Assembly: GCA_033964015.1 (NCBI GenBank)
Contig: CM066919.1
Location: forward strand, 434,001 to 498,000
DNA length: 64,000 bases
Source of the DNA: Scolanthus callimorphus
Lineage: Eukaryota > Cnidaria > Anthozoa > Actiniaria > Edwardsiidae
Reading direction: 5' to 3'
A program made the position numbers and the translations under genes. Of the stretch, positions 10,831-21,977 are shown piece after piece (within the stretch, counting starts at the first letter, position 1; the number at the start of each line of letters is the position of its first letter). The notes beneath the pieces were generated by a model. It did no database searches, had not been told where the DNA came from, and saw only the letters and a program-made list of their open reading frames with translations.

Positions 10831-11685
10831 TAAATTCGTGTTAAGTGAGTTTCAATAAAGTGATTAAACAAATTCAGTAAGATAATTTAGCGAACTCTGC
10901 CTCTTTTGTCTTAGAGGCGGAGCTTAGAGGGTTAATTATGCAAAAGCGGGAAACTTCAACCTCAAGAATACAAGTAATTTGAATAATTTGTGTGCCTAAA
11001 ACAAAATCTTTCTCTGGGGGCAGTAAAATCGCGCGCTAATCAAACAACAACGGTGAAAATCATTATTTCGAAATCAGTACCGTTCAATCCCGTAATAAGA
11101 TTTTGATAAAAGTATTTCTTACAGCGCAAAAATGAGCTTCGAAACGTTTTTCCACACGTAAAATGGCTAAAAACCAAAAATAAACCTCGTCGTGGGGCAG
11201 TTTAATATAATGATTCATCACAATTACTAGGCAAAATGTGTTCTTTGATCTTTAAACTACAAAATTACGAATTACGCTTTTTCAAACAGAGACTAGCAAT
11301 AGCGCAATTTGACAATATTATAGCCTATTTCGACGGATGAGCTCTGTTTTCTCTGTACTTATCGCTGATTAGCTTTTGAATATCGCGGCGCTCAACCGAA
11401 GAGTCCCGGATGTATGTCGCTGGATTGTGCCCGATGAAATGTGTCATTTCGACTTAGCATGACTTAGCGCGTGCTCCGAGGGAAGTAAGGTAGTGTGTAC
11501 GTTTGTTGAAACTTGAATGAAATTTTTTCTCAGCTCAATCTTTCAACTTAGAATTATCCCTGCACATTCCTGTATATGTAATCTGTAAGAGAACCATTTA
11601 AGTTTGAATGTCAATGGTGCTTTCGGCTGCGCGAACCGAGTTCTTTTTTTAGTTTCTGTGGGAGAATTCAACATGGCGGCGATGG
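10831..11685. other. gene-free stretch
   Basis: Mixed AT-rich sequence. No splice-bounded exon or element end could be supported. Confidence 0.35.
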
Positions 11686-11825
11686 CGGCTTTGTCCCTCG
11701 CTTAAGAAATCGCTTGAATTAGAACTTAGCCCGAGGTGAATCTTTTCCAACAAAAACACGCCCATGGTCCAGATTTCCACCTTCCCTTCGGGTTTGCGAA
11801 CTTCTTTTGGCGGCACAGCTTCAGG
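11686..11825. repeat. dispersed repeat, copy 2 (direct pair with 9424-9564)
   Basis: This is the same ordered set of words as the first copy, in the same orientation, 2.26 kb away. It starts within GATGGCGGCTTTGTCCCTCG. Confidence 0.7.
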
Positions 11826-12013
11826 CTGAGCGGAGCGGGTGTCGACACGATTTTCCTTAAGGTATTAATATATAGATAATTATATAGCGCAAATTAACAT
11901 TCTAAGTTATGATCAAAATGCGCTTAATTCCCAATCCCCAACTTAAAAGCCTGTCGGTCCGTCGCTACTGTGTTTGAAAGAACTGGTACCTTAGGTCAGT
12001 TAGACGTTACAAG

Positions 12014-12200
12014 CATAGAAATTCACCGGGCCGCATTTTACGCACGTGAATAATAAGAATTTCCTTAGGGCGCGCTTGCGCGCATAAAGAATTTTCAGCC
12101 TTTGGTAACTCTCCAAAAAAATGAAATGTTCATCAACCTTTACTCTGAGGCTTAATGAAAAGTGTTTTTTAAAATCTGAGCGCGCATCCTCTCTTTCTGC
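12014..12200. repeat. dispersed repeat, related to 24270-24350 in inverse orientation
   Basis: The minus strand of about 12110-12180 and the plus strand of 24276-24345 share the order GCGC, GGATTTT-like, TTCATCAAGCCTCAGAG, GATGAACATT and CATTT. This points to a dispersed family. A neighbouring frame on the minus strand has no support as a gene. Confidence 0.55.
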
Positions 12201-13656
12201 AAAACTTCGGGGGTTCCTTTCGTCGTGATTCGTTCCCCCTATTAAGGGAATAAATAATGATCGGTCCCTTAGTTTAATGGTGATTAGCAGTTTTGAGTAG
12301 TGGATCAATCAACTATTTTTGTTTTTGCTATTCACATGGCAGAACATCAACACTACGAGGGGGGAGTGTCATATTTTTTTGGCTAGCATTTGAGGAGGGG
12401 TCAAAATGTTTGGGCTAGCATTTGAGGGGGGGTCAAAATTTTTGGGGCACTCCCTTAGCGCTCATCGAACTCAGTCAAACTTCACACAGCGACACTATAA
12501 AACTGAAAACTATCAACTCTGGAGTTCGCTTAATGATCCAGGGAAGCCTGTGATATCCTTGTATTTCATCTTCCCAACCTGCGTGGCATTCAAAATGTTA
12601 TCAAACTGTCTATCAGCACGATGATCTAGCGTACTTTCTTTGCTCATTTTCAATTTTTCTGTGTTTCTGAAGCGTGTTTTAAAGATGTAGGCGAGTGGCT
12701 CCGATAACCACAGCCACCGGAAGACGACGTATGGCGCGCAAGCTCTCGCACCAGCTAAAATAACGGACCACATTACAGGTATTACAATTATATATACAAA
12801 ATAAGTCTTACTCCTTCTTTCCAGCGAAGATAGAGTAGACTTTTCGGGAGATTTTTATCCTCAAACTCTCGCAAATTAATTGGCCCTTCCCAAGAAATTG
12901 CTGATGAAAAATGGTGCTCAAGCCCCAACCGGAATTATACTACAGGGTAACATTTACAAAAGAAAAATAATTATATTTAAAAAAAAACTATTTTGGGAGG
13001 ACAATAAGAGGGAAATATAAATAAGAGAAATATTTATTCTCGAAAAGAAGCAATAGCAACAAATCTGATGGAGCATAGCAGAGAAAAGGTTATTAGGAAG
13101 GCGTAATTAAGAACCATTTGGTGGTTCTACACGTGTAGAACCATGTAGTGAACCATGTGGTAGAGCCATGTGGTGGTTCTACGCGTGTTGAATCGTGTAA
13201 TCTAAAATGTTTTGCCTTATTTTCGACAATTTTAAAATGAATATTGCGGCTCCTATGTCACCCTGAGTGTATGTAATAGCGATCTACATGTAGATCTCTA
13301 GAGCTATTGTCGACCATGCGTTTTAAATTACTAACACGGAAAAATCTGGTGCTATTTTCGATCTCCATGGCCGGACTGGGATTTCTGCGGATTGTCTTCC
13401 ATTGTTCAAAAGGTACAGTAGAATAAATTTGTTTAGCATTGGGTTAGGAAAAAATCGCCAGGGTGAAATTAAAAAAAATCGTTGGGTCTTTGGTAGGCTA
13501 AAAACTCACTGGGTAGAGTCAAAATTTCTGCTGGGTCGGGTTTCGGCGGGTCGGTTACAGAGGGGTGTTCTGTTGCATCCATTGTGTATTTCTATTGACT
13601 GTTGGGACTAGTGAATTTTTACCAGGGGACATTTACACTGGATTGCACGCTCAAAA
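12201..13656. other. gene-free stretch with small repeats
   Basis: At 12364-12457 GCTAGCATTTGAGG is repeated inside GGGAGTG-type ends. At 13115-13190 GGTTCTACACGTGTAGAACC and variants form small palindromes. A 44-codon minus-strand frame near 12513-12645 (MSKESTLDHRADRQFDN...) has no other support. Confidence 0.35.
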
Positions 13657-13782
13657 AGGACTCTAAATCCCCGGAAAAATATATTCTATCAGTTGCAAGG
13701 AAATGCAAGAAAAATAAAGACTACTTACTCTGTGTTAATCTTGTGGTTGCTTTGGCTACTTTTCTGGGGATTTAGAGTCCTT
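13657..13782. mobile_element. short MITE, AAGGACTCTAAATCCCC termini
   Basis: AAGGACTCTAAATCCCCGGAAAA at the left is mirrored by TTTTCTGGGGATTTAGAGTCCTT at the right. The length is about 126 bp. It abuts the TTAA of the next element. Confidence 0.7.
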
Positions 13783-13784
13783 AA

Positions 13785-14607
13785 AGTGCCACTATTATCA
13801 AAAATTAGAGTCTCCAATCTTTGCCAATTCTCCATATGTTAGGCAGCTTTGCAAAACTAGAACAATGCCGTTTTCCGTTTTTTGATAGCTCTTTTCATTC
13901 AAAAGTTATTAAGGTAAGAACGATATGCAAATTAGCATGGGTGATGACGTCACACTCTCAACTTGATCAATGCCTAAATACTAAAAAGAGGTATATCTCT
14001 ATACCTCTTAAAGTTAGAGTGCTTAAACTTGGCAGAATGAATACTTGACTTGAACTGAGTGATGTGACTCATCAATCAGGGTTGCCATGGCAACCCCCTG
14101 GTTCCCAGGCTCCCCAGACAGTTTTAGGATTTCCCGATTTTTCCCGCCCAAATTTCAGAATTAACCAATTTGCTTGTTACTAAAAGCGAGCTACTACTAA
14201 ATACGATAAGTGGGCATGGCAATGTAGGTTACAATTGATTTCTTCAAAAGATATAGCCTCATCTAGAATTTTGGATAGGGGTGGTCTGGAACAAAGGCTG
14301 TTGCCATGGCAATCAATTAACGTAAACAAAATTATCAGGAAGAGTGAGTTCAATAACCGTGGCAAGTTTGATAAGATTTGATGCAAATCCAACAAAATAT
14401 AGACCATCAAATAATTCACCACTTGTTTGTTGAGAGTGTGACGTCATCAAGTCACACTTTGGAGCAATGGCGGCCAAATTTCAAACTCTAATATCTTCGG
14501 AACAAAAAAGATTTTTGAAAACAGAAAGAAGCATATGTCTTCTGAGACTCAGCTCTTTCAAATAAGGCATAAAGTAAATAATTTTCAAACTTGATAATAG
14601 TGGCACT
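13785..14607. mobile_element. TTAA-flanked MITE, AGTGCCACTATTATCA termini
   Basis: TTAA at 13781-13784 and 14608-14611 flank a perfect 16-bp terminal inverted repeat AGTGCCACTATTATCA / TGATAATAGTGGCACT. Further matching inverted words lie inside (GATGACGTCACACTCTCAAC at the left, its complement near 14432). TTAA target duplications are characteristic of piggyBac and Kolobok superfamilies. No transposase is encoded. Confidence 0.85.
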
Positions 14608-14611
14608 TTAA

Positions 14612-15172
14612 AAGTAAACTTTCTATTTCTATGATATTTCCACGCTCCTGCGAACCCTGTGGTTGTCTGACCCTCTGGATTCTGGAGAAATCTAGCGATC
14701 TCTGCAGAAATACAGCAGTTGTATGTAAAATTTAGAAAAGAAAATCAGTTAATGAGAAATACACACAGGACGAAATAATGGATTTACATGGCTTTGCTCA
14801 GGAGCAAATATGATGCAAATATCACGGCGGGCCTAAACGCGCGCCAAAGCGGGAAGTTGAATCGTGGCAGCTTTGGGGCTCGGACGTGAGGCCTTTTTGG
14901 TAGCCTGGTGACTAATTGCGGATTCATCCGACAATCCACTTCGGCAGCTCGTTTCTCACTCGTTATTTACCGAAGAAAAGATCGGAAGGCGGGAAGCCAT
15001 GGCCGAAGGAAGAAGCTTTGTTCTGATACCAAACATGACGGGTTTCGGAAAACAGAAGGCAGATTTCTGCTCCACTGGAAAGTGGCAAAATTCGAAAAAC
15101 ACAGAACATAGTCGTCAGCAGCTATTTTGACCCTTGTTTTACTTTTTCCATGGAGTTATTAATCCCTTTGCA
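14612..15172. other. gene-free stretch
   Basis: A 67-codon plus-strand frame at 14908-15111 has no supporting motif. Nothing else was identified. Confidence 0.3.
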
Positions 15173-15179
15173 TTAATGT

Positions 15180-15518
15180 TCAATCGCTATCTTCTGCTGA
15201 AACATCAGGCAGTTCTTGTAAGCCATAATCATCGCTTGTGACGAAAAGTACGCTTTGAAATTTGCAAGGAATGGGAAGGAATTTACAGAGGAAGACGATA
15301 AATAGGAGACGTGGTGGCGAACTTTTACACGAGTCCAACTCATTTTGTTGAAATTCAGAGAATCTGTACAGTAAATGTTTTGTTTCTCGACAACAACATC
15401 CCCTGAAGCTTTTTCTTGCAAAAGTCCTCATCATGGGCAGGGTATGACGGTTAAACTCATATAAATATTGAGAAAATATCCTTCCTTTGCACTGCTCCGT
15501 GTTCGAACGCGCCGCCAT
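15180..15518 (-). CDS. hypothetical 112-residue open frame
   Basis: The minus-strand ATG at 15518 sits in a good animal start context (AAGATGGCGGCG). The frame runs 112 codons and ends with an acidic tail (LPDVSAEDSD). No domain, signal peptide or homologue was recognised. It may be a first exon or small gene, or chance. Confidence 0.3.
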   Translation of the reverse strand: MAARSNTEQCKGRIFSQYLYEFNRHTLPMMRTFARKSFRGCCCRETKHLLYRFSEFQQNELDSCKSSPPRLLFIVFLCKFLPIPCKFQSVLFVTSDDYGLQELPDVSAEDSD

Positions 15519-15637
15519 CTTGCTACTATCACAGAAATATGCAACCGCTGACCGCGACTCAAGTCTTTGTAACTTACCGCTTTGGCGCGCATTTGGGCCC
15601 GCTGTGTATGGTGTAAATATATATTTGACCTACTAGA

Positions 15638-16216
15638 CCAGGGTGAAGCTGGCGTCTTATTCGCAGCGTCTTATTCGACCAGCATCTTTTTCGCCTGGCA
15701 TCTTATTCAAATCCGGGGGCATCTTTTACAACAAAACCAATAAAATGCTGGCATCATATTCAATACAAATAAAACACCCCTGGCATCTTCAACACGAATA
15801 TATCTTCTGACATCTCATTGAACACGGACAAATTGCTGGCATCTTTTTCTACACGAATAAGACATTCTGGCATCTTTTTCAATACGGAAAAAACAAAGTC
15901 ATCTTGTTCAATACGGATAAAATTCGTGTGTAATTTTGTCAGTAAACTAACGTTCAAGTCAAATTCCGAGCAACTGAAGCTCGTGCACAAATATGATAAC
16001 ATCTAAAGACTTCCGGTGATTGTATTTCTCAAGCAGTTGAACAAAACATTGAAATTACTTCTTAAAGCTGTGTAAAGGAAATTTACAGCCAGAAACGCTT
16101 GTAAGGCCTACAAACGCGATTAGTGTCAGGTGCCCCCCGGATATGAATAAGATGCCAGGCGAAAAAGATGCTCAGTCGAATAAGACGCCGCGAATAAGAC
16201 GCCAGCTTCACCCTGG
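15638..16216. mobile_element. inverted-repeat element with CCAGGGTGAAGCTGGCGTC termini
   Basis: The roughly 85-bp termini are nearly perfect inverted repeats. They contain GCGTCTTATTCG, AGCATCTTTTTCGCCTGG and CATCTTATTCA words at the left and their complements at the right. The interior is built from degenerate copies of TGGCATCTTTTTCAATACGG, so the whole element looks like one motif multiplied and mirrored. It is non-coding. The target duplication is not clear. Confidence 0.8.
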
Positions 16217-16362
16217 TTTTGCTACTAGCAAAGACTGCGAAGGCCGCATTTGCTAACCCGAGCAAATGTGGACGAGCAAATGCGGCCTTTACTTGCTTTA
16301 CTTCAGCTTTGGCATATGTTTACATCATATTTGCATCATGTTTGCCCCTGAGCAAATATGGC

Positions 16363-17365
16363 GCGTTTTCAGGGTCAAAATTGAAACGTAGTACTTATAC
16401 GGATTTTGAATTGAATACACGCATTTTGAATTGAATACACACGGATTTTGCATTGACTTATTGCATTTTGAATTCAATACACGCATTTTGAATTGAATAC
16501 ACACGAATTTTGAATTGAATACAACTGAATACACGCATGTTAAATTGAATACACAGATTTTGAATTGAAACACGCATTTTGAATTGAATACGTTTGACCA
16601 GGCGTTCCTTGTAACACGAATTTCTTCGACAGGCGTTCCGTGCAGATGCGCTCAACTACCAGTAGTCACCACCACTGCCGCTCAAGCTACTGAACTATCC
16701 AGGAACCGCCACAGCGTCAGCCAACTGGACAGCTCAGCCCAACGCTAACACCAGGACACTGCGATCCAGAGCCGATTTGTCGACCCTTTTCGGTTTTCAT
16801 GGAAATGGGGCCACCTTGTTATTCGTCCACGACCTTACGCTTCCGTGCCACGGCGAACATTACCGGACGCGACGGAGGACAAAAACCAAAAAGGGTCGGG
16901 CAATTCCGCTCTGGACCGCAGTGTCTTGGTTCAACATTGGGCTGAGCCGCCGCATGTGGCTAACACTGTGGCGGTACCCGGATAGCTGTAGTGCTTGCGG
17001 CAGTAGACTGCTAGCAGCCCCTACGTTGGAGGTGATTACATGAGACGGTACGAGCTCAGAGCAATCCGTTGGGGATTTGCCTGCGCCCCGTTCGTCGGAG
17101 ATCGTGTTGCAAGGAACGCCTGCTCAAAGTATTCAATTCGAAATGCGTGTAATAAAAATCCGTGTATTATTCAACATACGTATATTCAGTTCAACATTCG
17201 TGTGTATTCAATTCAAAATGCGTGTATTCAATTCAAAGTGCAAGAAGTCAATTCAAAATCCGTGTGTATTCAATTCAAAATGCGTGTATTCAATTCAAAA
17301 AGCGTGTATCCAATTCAAAATCCGTATGTAAGAACTACGTTTGAATTTTGACCCTGAAAACGCAC
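16363..17365. mobile_element. foldback element with about 260-bp arms of tandem subrepeats
   Basis: Both ends start GCGTTTTCAGGGTCAAAATT in opposite orientation. Each arm (about 16363-16625 and 17105-17365) is a tandem array of about 20-23-bp units of the form CGNATTTTGAATTGAATACA. The arms enclose a roughly 480-bp GC-richer unique core (16626-17104). Long arms made of direct subrepeats around a unique core are the layout of foldback (FB-like) transposons. Frames across the arms and core are not supported as genes. Confidence 0.8.
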
Positions 17366-17772
17366 CATTATTTTATCCTGAGACAGTAAAAATATTGAGA
17401 CGACGCAACAAAACTGAGGGAGTCGGTAGTCCAGAGGAAATCTATTGTCCTGACATCCCTTATTGAAATTTCCAAAGGAAAAATACAGTGTTGGTATTGA
17501 AAATAAAGTCTTAACCCTCTAGAAAATCAGGTAGATTGACCCCCACCCCCTATGGGTGGTAGGGGTATGGAATTTTATCTGGAATTGCACAATAGTTCTA
17601 AATTCTCTTCACTTCCAATTTTGTTTTTCAGGGCCTTCAAAGAATTCGCTAACCAAGGACACAGTGTAAATTTGCAGAGCGTCAGGAGACGGGAAATGGT
17701 TATAAGAGCAGAGAAAAAGAGATCAACAAAAAGCTAAAGCTCCTAGGGATTTTTGCATCGAGGCACTTACAG
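17366..17772. other. region upstream of the glucuronyltransferase exon
   Basis: An acceptor-like TTTTGTTTTTCAG at about 17619-17631 opens a short frame (AFKEFANQGHSVNLQSVRRR) that could be the stalk region preceding the catalytic domain. No consistent donor was found, so it is not called as an exon. Confidence 0.3.
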
Positions 17773-18149
17773 AGAAAATCCCCCTTATCTACATAGTGAC
17801 ACCAACTCATACGACATTAACCCAAAAAGCTGATTTAACAAGACTTTCTCAAACGTTGCTTCATGTACCTAGACTGCACTGGATTGTCGTGGAGGATTCT
17901 GAAACAAAGACCAAGCTATTATCTAATTTTTTGAAACATTGTGGGGTTAAATATACTCATCTTAATGTGCGAACTCGTATTGAGTTAATCAGGACAGGCA
18001 GAGAGCCAAGGTGGCTAAAGAACAGAGGTGTTGATCAGAGGAACCTGGGGCTGAAGTGGATCAGGGAACAATTTAGTCAGGATCTTGGCAGAGCTGTCGT
18101 TTACTTTGCAGATGATGATAATACTTATGACCTCAAAATATTTGAAATG
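17773..18149 (+). CDS. B3GAT exon 1 of those visible (DDD motif exon)
   Basis: The acceptor TTACAG precedes 17773. The exon ends TTTGAAATG|GTGAGA. It encodes from KIPLIYIVTPTHTT to FADDDNTYDLKIFEM and needs one base from an upstream exon to complete its first codon. Confidence 0.88.
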
Positions 18150-20826
18150 GTGAGAAATGGAAGTAGTCTGCAATTTTTGCCTTCCCTGTATATGGCCAAT
18201 ATTAATTTTATACAGATTCAATGTATAACTCTGAAACAGAGGGCTGGCCTGATTGTCCTATGTTACTAGATCTGCCAACGTTCTTATGTGGGTTTCCCTG
18301 AATTACCCTTACAACGGAAGCCTGGGGAAGCCTGCAAATCCAGGGTTTTTCCAGGCTTTTCCCAAGCTTCCCAGGAAAGCATGGGTGTGGAAACCCATGG
18401 ACTGCCATGCTTTCCTGGGGCTCACTGTAAACATACCCAAGAAAATCCCCAGGGAGTGATTTTTGCGATCACTGACATGCCTGGCTTACCCAGGCTGTCT
18501 TGGTAAATCTCTACCCAGGAATGCCTGGTTAACCTTGGAAGCTTGGAATTGCCTGGACCTTTTGCTGCAATTTTAAACTTTCCCCGTTTCCTCGCCATGA
18601 CAGTGACATGGCTTTCGGATCTCAGTCAATTTCCAAAATTATAAGAACAAGCCTGTTCCTCGGTGATCATGCCGGAGGTCACATAAATGACATGATGTTT
18701 CAAAATAATAGGGTTTCTGGGGATTAGTGTTAATTTCATAATAAGAACATTTTTTGAGAAGTGCTTTATTTCCTTGTTTTTTGGGTGTTCTTGAGGGTTG
18801 ATCAGAACATCAAATTACCTTCCCATAAATTTTATAAAAGTGGGCAGTATAATTCACTCTCTTATCTAAGTCTTGGAGTTGAATATTCTCGATTATTATA
18901 TAGCTTGTGTTTATTTGATCAAAGCATGTGCTCTGATTGGTTATATAATCATGGTCACACCTTCCCATAAATTTTACAAAAGTGGGCAGTATAATTCACC
19001 TCATCTTAACTAAGTCTTGGAGTTGAATATTCTCGATTATTATATAGCTTGTGTTTATTTGATCAAAGCATGTGCTCTGATTGGTTCTATAATCATGGTC
19101 ACATGGTTAAGGACAAGCTCAGTGTAGCCCGTGCGGGCTACATTGAAAAATGTTGCCCACGTAGGCGACATCGCTAGAGCGAGAAATTTCGGCGGGCTAT
19201 TTTCACACCGAATTTTCTCTTTGCTATATAATAAAACACTTAATGACTGCACCCTCGGGAAACAGCGAGTTTTGTTTTCCCCTCAGGTAACTTAAGGCCT
19301 GGGTGGAAGCCAAATCCAAAATGGCGGACGTAAAACTGAGGGGGGTAGTCTAATCATAACCATAATCATAATAATCATAATCATAATCTTTATTGACTCA
19401 TAATGAAATGTTAAAAAAGTTACAATATTATTATATAGTATCTAGGGGTAGTGTATAAAGGAAATTTGAAAAGAAAAATGCGAGAGGGAAGTTAATGAAC
19501 CTGTTGGTTTTCTTGTTAACTTCCCGTCTATCTCTAAACCAATGCCACAGAGGGATCCAATCAATTTGCATTTCGATACCTTGGTCATTCTCAATCATTT
19601 TCACTAATGTTGGTGTCTATGGCAACAAATGTATGACCGAATGTATTTTCTTGGAAAATGGTCTCTGCATTCAATGGCGATAAGTTAAATCGTTCCCCTG
19701 AGTATGTGATCGTGTTTGTTTATCTAGTGTAGTTTATTGATCTAACGAGGCGGACTGGAAATATTTTTTCGAATAGCTCTATTTGTGGTGATGTAATGTG
19801 ATACATTCATTATCTTAAATGTTGATAACTTGGACAGCGAACCTCGTTGGAATGGTAATGTATGCCCGACACTGGTCATCATAAGACCCATTGGGAAACC
19901 ATTGGTATGACCCCCAACGAATGCAGAGAGCTGAAAGAAAATTGTGCCTTTGTCATGCTCTTACAAGTCACGCAACCCGTTGACATGGTAACCAAATACA
20001 TCAAATGAAACGTCTCAAAAGTTTTGTCTGGCAATCATTTTACAAAATTATTATTTTCTATTATATTTTAAGTCAACAAAACAACATTTTACCTTGTAGA
20101 TTAGACGCACCAAGAAGGTATCAGTATGGCCTGTGGGAATTGTTGGAGGGCTGTTATGGGAGGGCCCTATATGCCAGGATGGAAAAGTGATCGATTTCCA
20201 CACAGACTGGCATCCAGAAAGGCCCATCCCACTTGATATGGCAGGATTTGCTGTCAATGTCAAACTGCTGATTGACAGCCCTAATGTGGAAATGGATCCA
20301 TATGCACAAAGGGGACATGTCGAGCCTTCTTTATTGGACAACTTGTGTCAAGCGACGACCTTGAAGCACAGGCAGACGACTGCAGCAAGGTGGGCTGGCA
20401 GGGTGTACTTTTTCCAGTAAAAATTACAGGGAATTTCTGTAGAAACACATCCATGGGAAAAGCTGTATTTCCCAAGGTGCACACATGGGAAGTGATAAAT
20501 TCACATTGATAGGCATGGGAAACCCGAACATTTCCCAATCTTTTACCCTGGGGTATTCAGAAAATTGTATGAGAAACAGAGAATTGTATGAGAAGCAATC
20601 TCAAATTTTTAAACCTTCATCTTGATGTCTCGGGAAATCTCACATTAATTTTTACCATTCACAATGGCCCCTATATACATTGAGATTTCAATTATTATAA
20701 ATGTTATATTTTATTTTATTTTACCTGTAGGTGTTGGTCTGGCACACACAAACAGCACCACCAAATATGACAAATGAAAAGAAGCTACAGCGTCAAGGGC
20801 GTGGCTCTCCACAAATGGAGGTGTAG
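17773..20826 (+). CDS. beta-1,3-glucuronyltransferase, B3GAT family (3' exons)
   Basis: Three exons joined in phase 0: 17773-18149, 20100-20389 and 20731-20826. The family transfers glucuronic acid from UDP-GlcA to galactose in the Golgi, either in the proteoglycan linkage tetrasaccharide or in HNK-1-type glycans. Visible motifs are the opening strand VTPTHTTLTQKADLTRLSQT, LHVPRLHWIVVED, the UDP/Mn-binding FADDDNTYDLKIFEM (aspartate triad), SVWPVGIVGG, a Trp-Glu (WEGP) at the usual acidic site, LDMAGFAV with the conserved Asp, and the terminal VLVWHTQT, with the conserved His. The family normally has HTRT at that last site, so Arg is replaced by Gln here. The N-terminal cytoplasmic, membrane and stalk exons are not identified. 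Exon 2 has a length of 3n+2, because one base is missing near 20322-20327 (see separate entry). Which paralogue (GlcAT-I, -P or -S) cannot be settled. Confidence 0.9.
18817..19102. repeat. two-copy tandem duplication, unit 142 bp
   Basis: The unit starts ACCTTCCCATAAATTTTA. It contains GTGGGCAGTATAATTCAC, GTCTTGGAGTTGAATATTC and GATCAAAGCATGTGCTCTGA, and ends ATCATGGTCAC. The second copy starts at 18959. The copies differ by a few bases. Confidence 0.9.
19347..19395 (-). repeat. ATAATC microsatellite with reversed AATAAA (retroelement tail)
   Basis: Repeated ATAATC followed by TTTATTGA reads, on the minus strand, as AATAAAGATTATGATTATG. This is the layout of the 3' end of a LINE or SINE inserted in minus orientation. 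The body was not identified. Confidence 0.4.
20100..20389 (+). CDS. B3GAT exon 2, with apparent one-base deletion
   Basis: The acceptor CTTGTAG precedes 20100, and the exon joins the previous one in phase 0. Frame 1 encodes RTKKVSVWPVGIVGG through LDMAGFAVNVKLLIDS to GHVE. From about 20325 the family similarity moves to another frame (FFIGQLVSSDDLEAQADDCS), which is the frame that ends at the donor AGCAAG|GTGGGC in phase with exon 3. The unshifted frame would instead run into the intron and stop at 20420. Confidence 0.85.
20390..20730 (+). other. B3GAT intron, 341 bp
   Basis: It begins GTGGGC and ends TTACCTGTAG. It contains several CATGGGAAA/TTTCCCA words in both orientations, probably a small degraded element. 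Confidence 0.7.
20731..20826 (+). CDS. B3GAT terminal exon
   Basis: It encodes the 31-residue C-terminus starting VLVWHTQTAPP and ending RGSPQMEV, with a TAG stop at 20824-20826. The position of the last junction, just before V-x-VWHT, agrees with my recollection of animal B3GAT genes. Confidence 0.88.
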   Translation: MLVWHTQTAPPNMTNEKKLQRQGRGSPQMEV

Positions 20827-21365
20827 CAAACATGAATCTCGAACATTTTAGGAATGCATCTATTTTATTACCAAGGAATTAAATTTAAGAATGAGCATTT
20901 TAAGAAAAATATTATGATATGAGTATTAATTGTGTGCCGTATTCAAAGTCTTCAGAGCCATACTAGCCTGAGTATCAATATTTTGTAAAGAAGAACAAGT
21001 TCACCTATTTGGGATAACATTAATTTTGAGAATATCAGGTATCAAGAATATTCGATTATTACCAAGAAATAAATTTAAAGATGGGCAGCTGTTACATGTT
21101 TTGCCACAGAAGGATGATTATGTTGACATCGTTACCTGATAAATAGATTTAGCAAAATATAAAAACTACCATTGCCGCACCATTTTTACTGGACTTTTTA
21201 TATTTATATATTTATTATATTATTATTTATTATATCATATCATCTATTAGTTGCTTAGCTCATACATACATTTTTTTTTGTTTTTTTTCGTGTTTCCCTT
21301 TCGTAATTAGCTTGCTATCTGCGGGTTAGGGCTCCTTATGTAATTTTCTATTCGTTCTAAATAAT
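20827..21365 (+). other. probable 3' UTR of B3GAT and AT-rich sequence
   Basis: A candidate AATAAA lies near 21067 (CCAAGAAATAAATTT). From about 21300 the sequence (AGCTTGCTATCTGCGGGTTA) resembles a LINE 3' end leading into the microsatellite. A related phrase, ATTAGCAATCTGCTATTTGC, follows it at 21724. Confidence 0.4.
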
Positions 21366-21711
<346 letters not shown>

Positions 21712-21977
21712 TGCCTGCCTCGATTAGCAATCTGCTATTTGCGGGCTGGTAATGTTTGTAAATATTATATTTAAATTTAAATAAACTAAACTGAACTGAA
21801 CTGTATTTCCTGATCTAATCTTCAAGTCTGACAAGTCATAAGATTTCAGATTTTGAAATCAGTGAAGTATATTAAGTCTTTCTATGTGTTTACTTCACGT
21901 GAAGCGGCTTGCTCCGGCGCTAAAAGAAAATATATATATTATAACTATCTGATTCTCTATCGACACCTATAGTTATC

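Larger units (their letters stand above)
18150..20099 (+). other. B3GAT intron, 1.95 kb, with repeats
   Basis: It begins GTGAGA and ends CTTGTAG. It carries a segment of CCTGGG/CCCAGG words (18294-18550), a 142-bp tandem duplication (18817-19102) and a minus-strand retroelement tail (about 19347-19392). Confidence 0.75.

Noticed and set aside
15173..15421. Second minus-strand frame overlapping the 112-codon candidate
   Set aside because: Alternative frame of the same DNA with poorer start context and no motif.
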